From Arthonia radiata (lineage: Eukaryota > Ascomycota > Arthoniomycetes > Arthoniales > Arthoniaceae): a stretch of 64,000 nt of DNA. The first letter of the stretch is position 1, and every line of letters begins with the position of its first letter. The stretch lies in assembly GCA_002989075.1 (NCBI GenBank), contig PSQN01000017.1, positions 4,347,453-4,411,452 of the forward strand. Direction: 5' to 3'. A program made the position numbers and the translations under genes. Shown in pieces: positions 1 to 11,970 of the stretch. The notes under the pieces are model-generated. The model searched no databases, was not told where the DNA came from, and worked only from the letters and a program-made list of their open reading frames with translations.

Positions 1-129
1 TATACTGAGCAGCGGTTGAAGAGGGAGAAGGAGAGGGAGGAGAAGTCTGCGTGACACACTCAGAGCGTTAGACCCAAGCATCAATCATGGCGAAATTTCA
101 CAGTATCCATACCGCTTCGTTGCACACCT

Positions 130-605
130 TCACCCCTCTGCTCCAGAGCTAAAACGCCGGCGTTGCTACACAAAGCACATTCCCAACCACAATGCAGTAA
201 GCTCACGCACTGTTGAACCTGGACGCTGTCGATACTGACCTACAGCCCTCGGCCACTTTTGATCACTTCCTTACTCCTACGCTCATGCTCCAGAGTGCTG
301 GCGTCGCTGCGAAGAGCATATCACTGACCAGAAGAACGGAAGCGTACACGCTGTCGCAATACTGACGTTGCCGATACAGATATACAGCCTCCACACTGCT
401 TCATCACATACCTTTCTTCCTCTGCTCCAGAGCCAGATCGCTAGCATTGCTCCTAAACAGCATATTCTTGACCACAAGAAGAAAGCCTGCAAGCTGTAAA
501 GACTAGATCTTGCCACTACAAATGTACAGCCTACACTCCGCTTCCTTGCCTACTCTTATTCCTTTGCTCTGGAGCTGCATCGGCGGCGTTGCCCGGAATA
601 GAGCG
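130..605. repeat. Diverged tandem repeat, about 142-bp period, four copies
   Basis: The motif TGCTCCAGAG (TGCTCTGGAG in the last copy) starts at 139, 286, 423 and 565, so copies are 147, 137 and 142 bases apart. Each copy also carries a GGCGTTGCT-like block a few bases later and an ACAGCC-TCCACACTGCTTC-like block before the next core. Copies share blocks rather than full identity, so this is an old array. No convincing reading frame runs through it. The remaining bases up to the end of the first gene (606-894) show nothing I can name. Confidence 0.6.
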
Positions 606-894
606 TAAGTAAAGCCCCATCAGACACCGTGGGTGCTGCGAGGGTCATATAATGCTCATACCTGAGCGAACGCCCTGCAGATTTCAACACGCGGAATAGT
701 AGAGCATCCACGCGAGGAGGGATCTAGAGCAACAATAGCACTCCAGAGCCAGCGCAGGCTTCCTAGTCTCTGCACGGGGCGAAATAAGAGAGAAACCCAA
801 CACCACATACGCTCTTCTCGACCTCACATTCGTTCGCTACTTATACAAGGTATTGACGCCCTCGCAGGGCCGCGCCTGCCATTCTCGGCGGCCC

Positions 895-3885
895 TCACTT
901 GGGCGTCACTTCCTCATCTGTCTCGTCAAACACACCTTCCTCATCTTCCTCCGCACCTTCCTCCGCAGCATCGTTCTCATCCTCACCTTCCTCATCGTCC
1001 GTCTCCCACTCCATCTCCTCTTCACCATACCGCGCCTTCTGCTCCGCGTCGTACTCGCCTGCGACTGCCCCATAGGCACCCGCCATCAAATCCATACCCG
1101 AATCCAGATCATCCCACCTCTTCTCTTCACGCCGCATCTTCTCATCACGCTGTCGCTGCTCCTCCATCTCTCTGTCGATCACCATCTGTCTGCGCCGGAG
1201 AACTTCCGAACAGTCGTAGACGTGCAACTTCTCATCGGGAGGGTATTCTTCACTCTGAGTGAAGAAGTAAGCGCAATTGATCAGATGCTGCAGGTTGTTG
1301 GGGTTGCTCTTGGCGTTCCAGCACGCGAAGAGGGCGTTGTAGAGCGACGGGACGGTGAAGGAAAGCTTCTGCTCGAAGGTGCGGACGATGGCTCGGCACC
1401 GGTCTTTCTTTTCCGGCGTCTCCCAGAGGTCAGCCCAGTCCTCGCGCTTGGCGATGCCGAACTTGCCGCGGCGGAAGACGGCCTGGCAGAACTCGTATAG
1501 GCTTGCCTGCACAGCTGCGTTAGTGACTCTGTTTTTAGGTTGTTCGTGGGATACGTGGAGGAGTAGCGTACCTTTCTCTGCACCGCAGCTTGAACGGTCA
1601 ACAGGCCCATCAGCTCCATCTTGAGGTTCGCGACCTCCTGCACTAGGTCTTTGAAGATCTTGGCGGCGCCGATGAAGCGATCGAACTCCTTGCGCGCGGC
1701 CAACCAGCAGAAGTAGTCGAAGTAGCGGTGCTTCTCCGTCCCCTCGTAGAACTGCGAACGCAGGGTCCCAGTCCAAATGGCGCGGTATTCTACCCAGACT
1801 GTCCATGCGCGATCGGCGGGCCAGCCATACTTGCGCGCCATGAGCACAGCGACGCCGACGCCGATACGCTCCATGAGCGCGTTCTCCGTGTTGCGCACGT
1901 GTAGGTCGAAGATGGCGCGGGTTGTCTCGCGTTTCTCGCAGTAGGTTATCATGCCCTTGACGAAGGATCTGAATTCAACTAGGGACAGGCGTCGGATCTC
2001 GCGGTTGACCGAGTTCAGGCTGATGACCGTCTTGATGAGTTGGCCAACTGATCTGTAGCTCTTGTAAAGCGTGTAGTTGACGTGCGTCTCACAGTAGAGA
2101 TACGTGGCTGGTGTTGTTGTGGCAAACGCTGTGCGGATGATGCGGCTCTTGAGCTTGTTTGGAAGGTCATCAAACGAGACTCTCTGTCCTGGCTTGTACT
2201 CATTAGGGTCAGGGAGTTCAATGGGTTTGGGAAGCTTGGGGGCTTCGGGAATTGGAGGAGGTCTTGGGATCTCTGTAAGAGAGGCTCTTGGGGTCTCTGT
2301 AACGGTCTCAACCGAAACGGTGCGCTTTCTACCAAGCTTGACGAGTTTCCGCCTGCGCGCCGATGTCAGAGTCAACATCATATTGAAGTGGTTAGACAAG
2401 TTTGGGACTGATACGTACGTGTGAGACGACATCCCTGTGACTTTGAAAGTTGCAGACTTGACCTGTCCTTTGAGGGCTTGTAAATCAATGGGCATACTGA
2501 GCCTGTGTGTCTTGGTTTTACCTTGTGACGGGCCCTGCATCGACTGTGGACGAGGACGTGGGCCTGTTCGAATGTCTGAGAGGGGTCTTGGAGGTCGTGT
2601 GTGGTTGATGTCGGGTAGATCGAGCATTTGTCCCTGGACACTGTTCGGCGGTATCAGTATCAAGACAATCCAAAGAAGGAGATGAGCAGCTGTATACGTA
2701 CTTGTCATCAGAAGACCGAGTCTCAGCCCGGGCTGATTTCTTTACCGTATCACCAGCAGTGCTGCGACGAATAGTAGCGGGACTGAGAGACTTGGCCCGA
2801 GTCTTGCCCTGGGCCGGTTTCTTTACTGTATGACCAGCAGTGCTACGACGAATAGTAGCGGGACTGAGAGACTTGGCCCGAGTCTTGACCACACGATGAT
2901 GGAAGGTGCTGCGCCCACGAACGCTGAATCCACGCTTAACCTTGTCCTTGACTGTCGCGTACATCGACGCTGGTCGGTCGCGTGGAGTCTTCGAAGAGAC
3001 TTTTGAAGTAGAAGGAGCCCTCGCAACGGGGGTATCGTCCTTTGGTGCGCGCACGCTGAGATGACGTGAGAGCTTGTCAGTGATAGACTCGTACATAGAC
3101 TTCGGTCGACGAGTCGAACTGCGTGGGGAGACCTTTGACTTGGCCGAACGAACTGGGAATAACTTCGTGCCCTTTGACGTTCTGAGACTGAATTTTCCCG
3201 ACTTCACGTCAATCACAGGGCTACGGTAACGAGCCCTGCGGTTGCGTGGTGCGGTGTCTGGAATGGCAGAGTTGTCAGCTGAATTGGCAACGTTAGCATC
3301 GTACCTAGGTTCGTCTCCGACATCATTGGGAACGGGATCGTGTTCGACATTGGCGGTGACAGGATCGTTTTCGACGTCAGGGATAACGGAAGGGCGCTCT
3401 ACGAGAGTCTCCAAGTTGTCGATTTGTGATGGTAGCTCTTCCTGAGCATGGGCAAATGGTGGTGTCTCATGCTGGAAGGGAGGAATCTCTGGCAGATTAT
3501 CATTCACCCACAGGTGGGCCTGCCTTTTCTGATATTCGTATTCGTCGGGTTCGAGGACAGGTCCTTCATTGAGGGCTTCGACTATCGACAATCTCGGATT
3601 CTTCGTTGGCGAATCGGACTCTTCTGGTTGATTGGCCGCGGCCGATGACTGAGGTTCCTCAGGCTGATGCTGTTCGGGCTAGGGCAAAATGTCAGCTTCT
3701 GAGCAGCAGCCACACCTTCTCGCTTCTGCTCTCCACGCGCACCTTTGCAGCACCTGCGGCGAGTTGGCAGCCAAACAGTGTTCCCGAATTCATATGCTGG
3801 ATTGGGTGCACGCTCGACTTACATCGCCGGGTTTGCTCGCGAGCGGCTTTGACTTGCGTTTGGAGCCACGATTTTTCCCTGCCAT
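895..3885 (-). CDS. F-box-like family protein A, with long disordered N-terminus and acidic tail
   Basis: Proposed exons on the minus strand are 3823-3885, 2702-3678, 1572-2640 and 895-1506. Donors are GTAAGT, GTACGT and GTACGC and all frames join. A further in-frame 66-nt intron may lie near 2345-2411 (GTACGT donor, CTAAC branch, CGCAG acceptor). The start MAGKNRGSKRKSK is a basic exon. The N-terminal third is Ser/Arg/Lys-rich and disordered, with two motifs of the RPxSMY...SVR type and a duplicated 27-residue block. The middle holds LPNKLKSRIIRTAF, like the start of an F-box, followed by a region resembling the protein encoded at 4526-5617. The tail is coiled and then strongly acidic (EEEMEWETDDEEG). 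Function is unknown. If the F-box reading is right it may be an SCF substrate adaptor. The disordered part could belong to a separate gene, but the exon 2-3 junction is clean. Confidence 0.6.
2737..2887 (-). repeat. 81-bp direct repeat inside the F-box-like A gene
   Basis: Two near-identical blocks start at 2737 and 2818, exactly 81 bases apart. They encode two copies of a 27-residue unit containing TRAKSLSPATIRRSTAG. The few substitutions and the multiple-of-three period indicate a recent in-frame duplication within coding sequence. Confidence 0.85.
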
Positions 3886-4525
3886 ATTTACGCGTTGCGG
3901 ACACGTTGCTGATGAAGAATGTCGTCGATAAGACTTGTGAATGGGTGTAGCGAAGGGGTTGCTGCTGAATAGGAGACGAGGAGCAAGGAGGAGCTCAATG
4001 ATTGAAGGAGAAGCTTGGTGCAGAGAAAGAAACAAAAGCTGTAGGCAGGGCAACGAGAGGCCGATTGTTGGGGAAGACTGAAATTGGGTGGGAAATTGCC
4101 TTTGATAAAGTGAGGGCGCGTCACTTGGGCAACCACGTATTTTCATCATTTAAGCAACCGTCTGGTTCTCCCCAGCAACGGCGTTGTTTTTCGAAAAACG
4201 GACATCATCACATGCTTGGCGCATGTCGCTTGGACATGCCTTTGGGGAAAGTGGAGAGTCGACACTGCTTCGATATGGCTGAGAAGGTAATGCTGAGGAG
4301 TGTCTGTGCGATGAATTGGTTTGTTTGTTTGCTTTTGTGGGCACTTCACTTAGTTAAGCCGCAATCTAATTGAAAGGTCTGGAAAGGCCTTGCAAATGAC
4401 AAGACGGAATCTCTTTTCGTCTCGATGATCCAGGCATAATCGCTAGGTGATGAATTTTCATCTTTGGTTGGTGCTAATCCTCACCATGAAACAGTGCCCT
4501 TTACCACAACGCAGGACACAATTCT
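3886..4525. other. Intergenic: upstream of F-box-like A, downstream of B
   Basis: This interval holds the presumed promoter of the gene ending at 895 and the 3' flank of the gene starting at 5617. Open frames on both strands are short and have no recognisable content. Confidence 0.4.
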
Positions 4526-5617
4526 CTATCTCGTCATTGCTGCGGCGATGAAATTATGGAGATCTTGATCAGAAATCGTCGTTCGATGCCCCTGTAGACC
4601 GTTGATGATGTCTTGAATCTGCGAGGCGGACTGCCAGGTCAAGTCGGCTCGCTTGATCACTTCCACAGCCGTCTCGACCACTGGTGATGCCCAAGTCTCC
4701 GGCTTGTCGATGAAGAGCACGCTTAGTCCTTTCAACACTAGAGCTGACGCCAGTTCTTTGCCCCGATCACCCGTGCACTGCAAGGGTGATAGCTCGTCCG
4801 TGGGGACATTCCAAGGCGGCGAACGAAAGCGTTCGATGAATCTATCCTTACGAGTGGACTGTGAAGCACTAGTGTTAGAGGCGGACGGATTATTATGGTG
4901 GTCGCTGACATCCCCTTCCAGCCCGGCTTCGAGTGCAATGAATGCCCAAAGCTCTCGTTCCGTGTCGAACACCTTCGTCTTGAGCTCCCTCACCTTCTCA
5001 TCAGAAGTAATCAGGGCTTGGTACTGCACTGGCACAGCACGTTGACAGAAGCTCTGGAACGGCTCCAAACGCTCAGTCCACTTGCGTGAAAGGTACAGGG
5101 TTACGGTCTGTGGGTGAAGCATCGTGGCCCATGTCAACCCGGGTCCGATGCCCAGGGCTGGCAGCATAAACGTTAGTGCAAAGCTTCAAATGAAAGAGAA
5201 AGAAGCCAATCGAGCGGAAATTCAAGCTGGCCGAGTGGGAGAGCATATGCGTATCTTCGACTCACCTTCGGCGGCCAGTACACATATTCCTGGCGTCAGG
5301 GCGGCGGTGAAATCGTAGTCGCGATCAATGGTCTCCTTGGTCACTGCGAGACAGGCTTCTCTGAGGGCGTGTCGACGTGATTTGAGATATCGGCGATGGA
5401 AAGAAATGGCTGCGATGGTAAGAGATAGGAAATCTCTGTTGAGAAGAGCGACGTTGAAAGCCATCTTGAGAGCAGCGCCAGGGGTCTGATTCACGCGCAC
5501 AGCATCACGATCTGGATTGTTGAGGCAAACGAAGTACTCTCCCGGGTTGGACAGAAGCAACGCCGTGCGGATGATTCTGATCTTGAGCTCGCTGGGAAGG
5601 TTAGTAAAAGTCCCCAT
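4526..5617 (-). CDS. F-box-like family protein B
   Basis: Exons are 5266-5617 and 4526-5157 on the minus strand, with a 108-nt intron (GTGAGTC donor, TGCCAG acceptor, CACTAACG branch) and a phase-1 junction. The product is 327 residues. It opens with LPSELKIRIIRTALLLS, the F-box-like signature shared with the gene at 895-3885, and the two proteins run parallel afterwards: a short YF/YLYC segment, LNRDF or LNSVNRE, an Arg-rich helix, and a region around FQSFCQRA versus YFDYFCWLA. There are no signal peptide or membrane segments. The short Ser/Asn-rich stretch after residue 200 looks disordered. The role is unknown. It belongs to the same wider family as the genes at 37.6-43.9 kb but is closer to A. 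Confidence 0.7.
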
Positions 5618-7257
5618 AGTGACTTCAACCTCTCTCTGGAATTCAAGAGACGCTCGGGTACATTTGGTGTGTGCGTCGAGAAGGATGCTAAGGGGATGAT
5701 GCTAATTGAAGAGGTGCCCTGTGCCGGTACGTTAATAATAGTGAAGAAGTGGTAGCTCTGGCCTTTGGAACATTGATCACATCTTCACCACATCTCTCGC
5801 GCCACTGAAATCGCTATTAAAGACACCGTTATCGACCCCTGGAAAGTTTAGAAAAGATGGGGACAACACAGAGAGGCGGACGGATTAACCCAAGCAAACG
5901 ATTGACCCCTTGCGTAAGAGCCAGCCCTCTGTCAGCATACTCGCTCCAGCCACACTACTCATGGCTCGTTTGCTTGATACCACTTCCGCTACCGTTTACG
6001 CAAGAGAGTAAGCATTTATCAAAACAGGCATATCACGGCCGTCATGCCAAAAGGTGAAGATGCAACGTTGTTGAGAGCCATGACGGCATCTTTAAAAGCC
6101 TGAGATTTCTGGTCGACGACCCACATGTGGTTGACTTGAGAGAGTCTCCCTTCATGACTGACCGAGGTGCCCAGGCGTCGCTATCCGTTTAAGCAGCGGA
6201 AGCCCAAGTTGAGTGCTTCCATCGAAAGGATGAAAGCTTATGCGGAAAGAAGGAAATGGAATTCCAAAGGCCGAGAGAGAGCGAAACCCTGAGCCAGGCC
6301 TTTGGGACAGCCGCTGATCACCCGGATCAACTCCGCCGCTACCATTCGTCACCACCCAGATTTGAGTGCAGGAGACAACAGACAAGGTTGATGCGACGAG
6401 ACTGATTTGTATTTGTATTCCGTCCTGACCGAAACTCATCGTTCTGCGCAGATTCCTCATCTATCAGCGAGTATGAACGTTGGCATAGCACAGCCCAGAT
6501 GAGGTACGCGGCGTGCCAGGGATCAGGACGAGTCAGGTGACAGCAAAGAGATGGAAGAGGAAAACTTGGCTTGGCGGTGAAGGCCCAATCTGGAGCAAGC
6601 TGGCAGAATCCGGGGTCTTGGAGGGGCGGGGCATTCTTGGGGCGCTCTGAATGGACGGGGGCCTCTTTTAGCTGTCAATCAAGCTGCACGATTCCAAGCC
6701 AGATTGTGTGGTGGACGGAGAGCGCGGCAGTCGGACTGCAAAAGCTCGGCTCACACGGCTCACCGGGCCCTTTCTCGCTACGATACCCAGATATGCCATC
6801 TCATCCATCTTTCGTCTCCGTCACTGTTATTACTCCGCCAAATACTCTCCACATCTGCTCTTCAGTACCTTTCTTGCAAATCACGAGAATCCCTTGTCAC
6901 CGCTGACCTGGCGAGAACAGGGATCATTCCCGCTCTTGTGACATCTCGCTTCCCACCGCCCTCGTGAGCCTTCTTTCACACACGTATCCTTTCGCACCTT
7001 TTTTACATTCCTTTCATCACCCGCCCCACCCTTCCGCCCTGGCTTCGCTCTTGGTAAGTGACAAACGTGTTTTCATGCCTGACCACGGCTGCCCGCAGCA
7101 AGCCACTCTCCCTCCCTACCCGTTTGCTCCTGCCCTTGTCAGCCCCCAGTCTGCGAATGTGCAAGCAATCCCTAAAAAAGCGACGTTGCTGCTGCCATTT
7201 CTCACCCTGGTCCTCATGCTCCACTTGTTTGTCTCATATTGACACTAATCCTCCATC
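5618..7257. other. Long intergenic region with arrestin leader and possible 5' intron
   Basis: No supported gene is seen across 1.6 kb. A G-rich patch at about 6615-6665 (GGGGCGGGGC and similar) could bind a Mig1/CreA- or Msn2-type factor; this is inference only. From about 6960 the DNA becomes pyrimidine-rich, typical of a fungal 5' leader. A strong candidate intron starts with GTAAGTG at 7052 and ends with GACAG at 7264, with a CACTAAT branch. If it is used, the ATG at 7258 would be removed from the mRNA. Confidence 0.45.
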
Positions 7258-9871
7258 ATGACAGAATACCGCCGGCCCTACCCTACCCATCGAGGTGGCT
7301 CTCTTTGGTACAGACCCCGACGCAACAGTGGTCTTGCCGGTCCCCGGTTTCCTTCACTACTCGCCGAACGTCGAACACGCTGCAGTCGAATCACGACTGC
7401 CGAAATCTTGGGTGTTGTCGAGCGGAAGAGACAGTCGACCACCTTCACCAGGAAGTCAACATCCACGCAAAGACCGTTAGTAAGGAGGAAGAGCAGGCTG
7501 GCGACTGCGCGAGAAGACACTTTCCGAAGGCTGCGATCGTTGATTGCAAGCCACTCGGCTGCACCCAAAGCGGATCTCCTTGCTTCCACCGGCTCGAGCA
7601 GGAGAGGGTCGAGGCAAGACGAGCAGGCTGTTACCCAGGAAATGCCCGGTACCGACTTTCTGCGTCCAAGTACAAGGAATGGAGGTTCACAGCGCAATTC
7701 TGTATCGAATGGAAGCACAGCACAGAGCCCGGCAAGATCACGACAGAACTCCACAGTCGATACGAGATCACGAACGAACTCCACTGTTGACACCAGGTCA
7801 CGACAGAACTCCGTCGTCGATACAAGAGCACTCGCCATACCGGAAGAGAAGCCTATAGCATCGGGTCATGGTGTCTCCGTCAGTGTGCACCTGGCGGAGC
7901 CACAGCTGTTCCTACAGGGGTTCGAGCCAGGTGATGCTAGTCAAAGAAACACTGCTATGCTGCGAGGGACGCTGCATCTGAAGGTCGTCAAGAGTGCAAA
8001 GATCAAAGCGGTGTCGCTGAAGTTCAAAGGGACGGCGAGCACCAAATGGCCGGAAGGTGAGCTGTGCATGACTGATTTTATGATCATATCTGACTGTTCC
8101 AGGCATTCCTCCGAAGAAGCTCGACTTCGAAGAAACGGATACGTTGATGAATCACACATGGCCTTTCTTCAATGCACAATTTTCGACAGCCGAGGGCGGC
8201 ACCGGTGCTGATGTCGTTAAGCTCGCACAACCCAACGACAAGCACAACTCTCCCTACCTCACTACTTCCCCAGCAACCTCAGGTCTCAATGTTCGTGATG
8301 CGAAGCGTCTCTCGTTGCAAGTGAATAAGGCGCGGAGCTTTGAAAGGGATGACAAGAAGTCGGGGTCTACAGTCGCGCAGAAGGGGTATCGGACCTTCCA
8401 TCCTGGTGACTACGTATACAACTTCGAACTGCCGATCGACAGCCGAATGCCCGAGACAATCGATGCTGAGCTCGGCTTTGTCAAGTATGAACTGGAAGCA
8501 TTCGTAGAAAGAGCAGGCGCGTTTCGTGCAAACATGGTTGGCTCGAAAGAGGTGGTGCTGATCCGCGCGCCCGCTGAAGGGTCTCTCGAACAAGTGGAGC
8601 CAATCGCAATAAGTAGGAACTGGGAAGATCAGTTACACTATGATATCGTCATATCGGGCAAATCATTTCCTCTAGGATCCAAGGTTCCCATCGCGTTCAA
8701 GCTTACGCCGTTAGCAAAGGTTCAGTGCCATCGGATCAAGGTGTTTATCACGGAGAACACCGAATACTTCTGCAGCGGCAAACGCGTACATCGGATGGAA
8801 CCGACGAGAAAGGTGTTGCTTTTTGAGAAGCGTGCAGACGGTCCCAGCATGAGTCGCTTTCCGGGCAGCACCATGCGCGTTCTGTCTGGAGGTGGCATCC
8901 CATACGACCAGAGAGACGCAGCGAAAGACGGTCAAGAAGTCATGCCGGTCGATACGAATAATCTGTTAGGACGTCTAGAAGGTGACAGCAACATTGGTCC
9001 GACAGAAATGGAATTTAGCGTGCAGCTGCCGGGATGTCAGGACAACGTCGACAAAGAATCGCCGAGTCATCTCAACTTCGATACTACCTACACAAACATA
9101 CAGGTGCATCATTGGATTAAGGTGAGCTCATACTTTTGAGATCTGAAGTTGCGTAAAGCTAACTTCTCATAGATCGTCATGCGACTCTCCAAGCCTGACG
9201 ATGTGGAGCCCGGCAAGCGACGACATTTTGAGATTTCTATCGACTCACCGTTCCACATTCTATCCTGTCGCGCATCACAAGCGAATACGGCTTTACCCGC
9301 ATACTCATCTCCTGAATCTGCAGATGAAAACAGCACCTTGCTCGAGTGCGGCTGCCCGGGTGCACCCGTCCGTCGCATCTCACCGAACCACGTACCTACC
9401 TTAAACGCGCTCAATGAGAACAGAGCACAAAACGTATCCGGTGGAGCTGCTATGAATGGTTCGAGCTCACGACAGTCAGTCGCTGGCTCTCAAGAGAATG
9501 ACCTCGAATTAACTCCAGGTCTGACACGACCACCACTTGCTCACATCCACACCAACACGCCCAGCATACAACGACCTATCCATATGCTGCGTGCGCCCAG
9601 CTATAACCCTCCCGCATTCGAGGCAGAAGACCCACCGCCACCGATGGTGACACCACCTCCTCAGTACAACGACATTGCCAGCCCCAGCTCGGGCTTGAAC
9701 GACTACTTTTCACGATATGCAGAAGCGTACGATGACGACAGTGATGAAGAACGAAACGGCGGCAGTCGCCGTGGACGGGTGAGTGTCCCACTGACTCCTG
9801 GAGGTAGAGTCAACAGGAGTATGGAACTCCAGCGTGGGGAGTGGCAGGCCACCATCACTGCTATGAGGTAG
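7258..9871 (+). CDS. Alpha-arrestin (arrestin-domain trafficking adaptor, Rod1/Aly/CreD type)
   Basis: Exons are 7258-8056, 8103-9121 and 9173-9871, with introns of 46 and 51 nt. The first junction restores WPEGIPPKK followed by NHTWPFFNAQF, a typical arrestin-N segment. The N-lobe runs from VSVSVHLAEPQLFLQGFE, and the C-lobe includes VPIAFKLTPLAKVQCHRIKV and ends near residue 680. Three copies of a ten-residue SRQNSTVDTR-like repeat precede the fold. The C-terminal tail is Pro-rich with PPPQY, a PPxY motif of the kind that recruits Rsp5/HulA Nedd4-type ligases. Such proteins bring the ligase to plasma-membrane transporters. The 5' end is uncertain: a GTAAGTG-GACAG intron (7052-7264) would move the first AUG to 7642, which is in the same frame. 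The stretch 7258-7640 is Arg-rich and may be wrongly included. Confidence 0.85.
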
Positions 9872-10194
9872 TGGTACTGATGAATGATCTCAAAAATCCT
9901 TTTAGCGAAGCGTCGGCGAAGGCATGGACTTAGCAAAGCTTGAATATAAGATTGTAGATAGCTTCGAATCAGACAAAGTATGACTACTCAGTTTTTGGGT
10001 GAAGCCCCTCGTTTCTGTCTCTGAGCTTTGCATAATTCACCTTGTTGCCCAGTCGAAGGAATGACGCCAACGCAAGCTAGTGTTGGATTACTCATCGGTC
10101 GCTCGTGCACAATTATGCAATGCTCTCCTCATTCCTATATCAAGTCATGTGGCGCCCATTCCTCGTCTGAGCTCTTCACGTCTACTAGGAAGTA
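9872..10194. other. Intergenic between arrestin and GNAT-like genes
   Basis: About 320 bases with no feature I can support. It presumably holds the arrestin 3' end and the promoter of the next gene. Confidence 0.4.
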
Positions 10195-11028
10195 ATGCCT
10201 CAACCCAACAAAACCCAAGCCCGCCTCATCCCCGTCAACCCCCACGATGAAGCCGAACGGGAACTCCTCCGCGTCCAACGCATCATCTGCGGCTGGAAAG
10301 CCGAAAAGATCCCCAAAATGTGCGACCAAATGCGCAACGGCAAGCGTCTCCTCCTCTGGGTGTGCATCCCTTCCAACGAACCCATCGAGGTCTCCGCGAA
10401 CAGCGACCGAGGCGCAATGGTCTATTCTAACAAACACGTCCTTTCCGAGGAGACTATCAAAATCCCTTTACATAAAGCGCGTGACCTAAGCGCACTGGAC
10501 TCGCCCATGGTGAACCACGATGCTGTGCAGAACGGGACGGAGGTACAGAGTGATCTATTGCCTGTCGGACATATCTCCATCGACGCTGGCGACTTCGACG
10601 AGTGCCCCTCTGACATTCTGTTTCCCCCCGACGGCAAAACACTGAGTATCACCACCCTCTTCATCCTGCACGCCTACCGCGCAGACGGGCTCGGCACGTG
10701 GGCGATGCAAGAATGTGAGCGCCTCATCAAAGCGGGGATTGTCGTGCCGCCGCCCACGTCTTCTACGTCCGACGCAGCGAGCGAGCGCAAGTGCAAGGTC
10801 ATCACCCTCAGCACGCTGAGTCGGCGGCACAGAGATGAAGACGGGCCGGATGGGAGAGGCATGTTCGAGCGCGCGGGGAGGCCCCAGGATCTGCAGAAGA
10901 TGCGGTATCTGGGGGATTGGTATAAGGTGTTGGGGTATGAGGAGTATCATACCCAGCGGAAGTGGCTGTTGCATGATACGAGTGGGGAGGCGTTGTGGCA
11001 GGCGGAGTTCTGGCGGAAGGAGGTCTGA
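10195..11028 (+). CDS. GNAT-like N-acetyltransferase family protein
   Basis: This is a single-exon gene of 277 residues starting in a good context (AGTAATGCC). Central features match a GNAT fold: a strand VGHISIDAGDFDE, then ITTLFILHAYRADGLGTWAMQECE, where ADGLGTWAM sits where the acetyl-CoA-binding R/Q-x-x-G-x-G/A loop is expected, followed by a helix. Near the C-terminus YKVLGYEEYHTQRKWLLHD resembles the usual GNAT beta-6/7 end (GF/GYE...). The substrate cannot be told. There are no targeting signals, so it is probably cytosolic. The family call rests on fold-level motifs only. Confidence 0.7.
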   Translation: MPQPNKTQARLIPVNPHDEAERELLRVQRIICGWKAEKIPKMCDQMRNGKRLLLWVCIPSNEPIEVSANSDRGAMVYSNKHVLSEETIKIPLHKARDLSALDSPMVNHDAVQNGTEVQSDLLPVGHISIDAGDFDECPSDILFPPDGKTLSITTLFILHAYRADGLGTWAMQECERLIKAGIVVPPPTSSTSDAASERKCKVITLSTLSRRHRDEDGPDGRGMFERAGRPQDLQKMRYLGDWYKVLGYEEYHTQRKWLLHDTSGEALWQAEFWRKEV

Positions 11029-11970
11029 AGTGTGGGTGCTGTTGGGTGTGAGGCTCAAATGCAACGGAATGTGAGGGCAGAGTATGGTGAGATCAGGCAG
11101 AGTTCGGCGCGATCATGCAGAACACATTAGGTCTGCGTACAGCTGTGTGTTTGCGGGGACAACGCATGCGTCTGGCAACAGCTGCTGTGCGCTTGGGGCT
11201 GCGGTGCGACATGAGGCTGCAGGTGGTACACGTTCGATCTGCCGATGCTGCTGGACGCCTGCCACGAGGCCTGCAAGTCGTATCTGAACTCTAAAATTCG
11301 GTCAGTACGCATTCCCTCCATGACCTTTCACAATCTCGAATAAATGAAGGGGCAGGCTGTACGTGTGACGTAATGACAGTCCTTGGCGTGCAGTAGAGCG
11401 GCAGCACTGACAGGGGTGGTGTGAAGCCTCGAAAATCCCAAGTACTCACGACTTTGATGAACCTCTTACAATCAAGATCAAGGGCAGTATGGAGTGACAG
11501 AGTACTTTGGGCTTTTACGCATTGGTGAGAGTGCCTTTGCGCTGCTGAGAGAATATTCATGTCTCTTCCGATTTTGCAAGTCAGGATGAAACTGTGAGGG
11601 ATAGCACTTCTCTAGCGGCCTGCCTCCTTGCAGCATGTATCAAGATTGAAGATTGATGAGACCCTCATCGCGCGCTTCTATCATATTGTACAATGATATC
11701 TGTGCATGTTATTCCTTTGCGTTTCGCTCAGGCTGAATCCAGCCTCGGGAGCCTGCAGCCCGTGTGGAACACAGTTCTCCACCCATCATCCCTTGACAAG
11801 CAGCTCCCCGAGAATCAGAGGGATCTGTCCCTCGTATACCTCGCACAAGCAGCTAGCACCGCGAGGAAAGCAGGAGCAACTGTATACCTCGACCGTCCAC
11901 AGCGTCCGGCGTTAGGGGACCCAGGCAGCAGTGAACGTACATTCCCCGATCTGGCGCCGAGCTAGCAGAA
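11029..11970. other. Intergenic upstream of zinc-finger gene
   Basis: An open frame of 90 codons at 11693-11965 has fairly balanced composition (for example STARKAGATVYLDRPQRPAL) and ends just before the zinc-finger start. It might be an upstream exon, but I see no convincing donor, so I leave it as unproven. Nothing else is evident. Confidence 0.3.

Noticed and set aside
853-1500. Long plus-strand open frame opposite the acidic tail of F-box-like A
   Set aside because: It is the complement of a Glu/Asp/Arg-rich coding region, which gives Leu/Ser/Phe-rich open frames by composition. No family content.
6152-6460. Minus-strand 102-codon frame in the arrestin upstream region
   Set aside because: Composition is unremarkable, there is no domain, and it lies in a region otherwise lacking coding signals.
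11693-11965. 90-codon open frame before the zinc-finger gene
   Set aside because: No donor site links it to the next exon and no homology is recognised. Its stop precedes the zinc-finger ATG.
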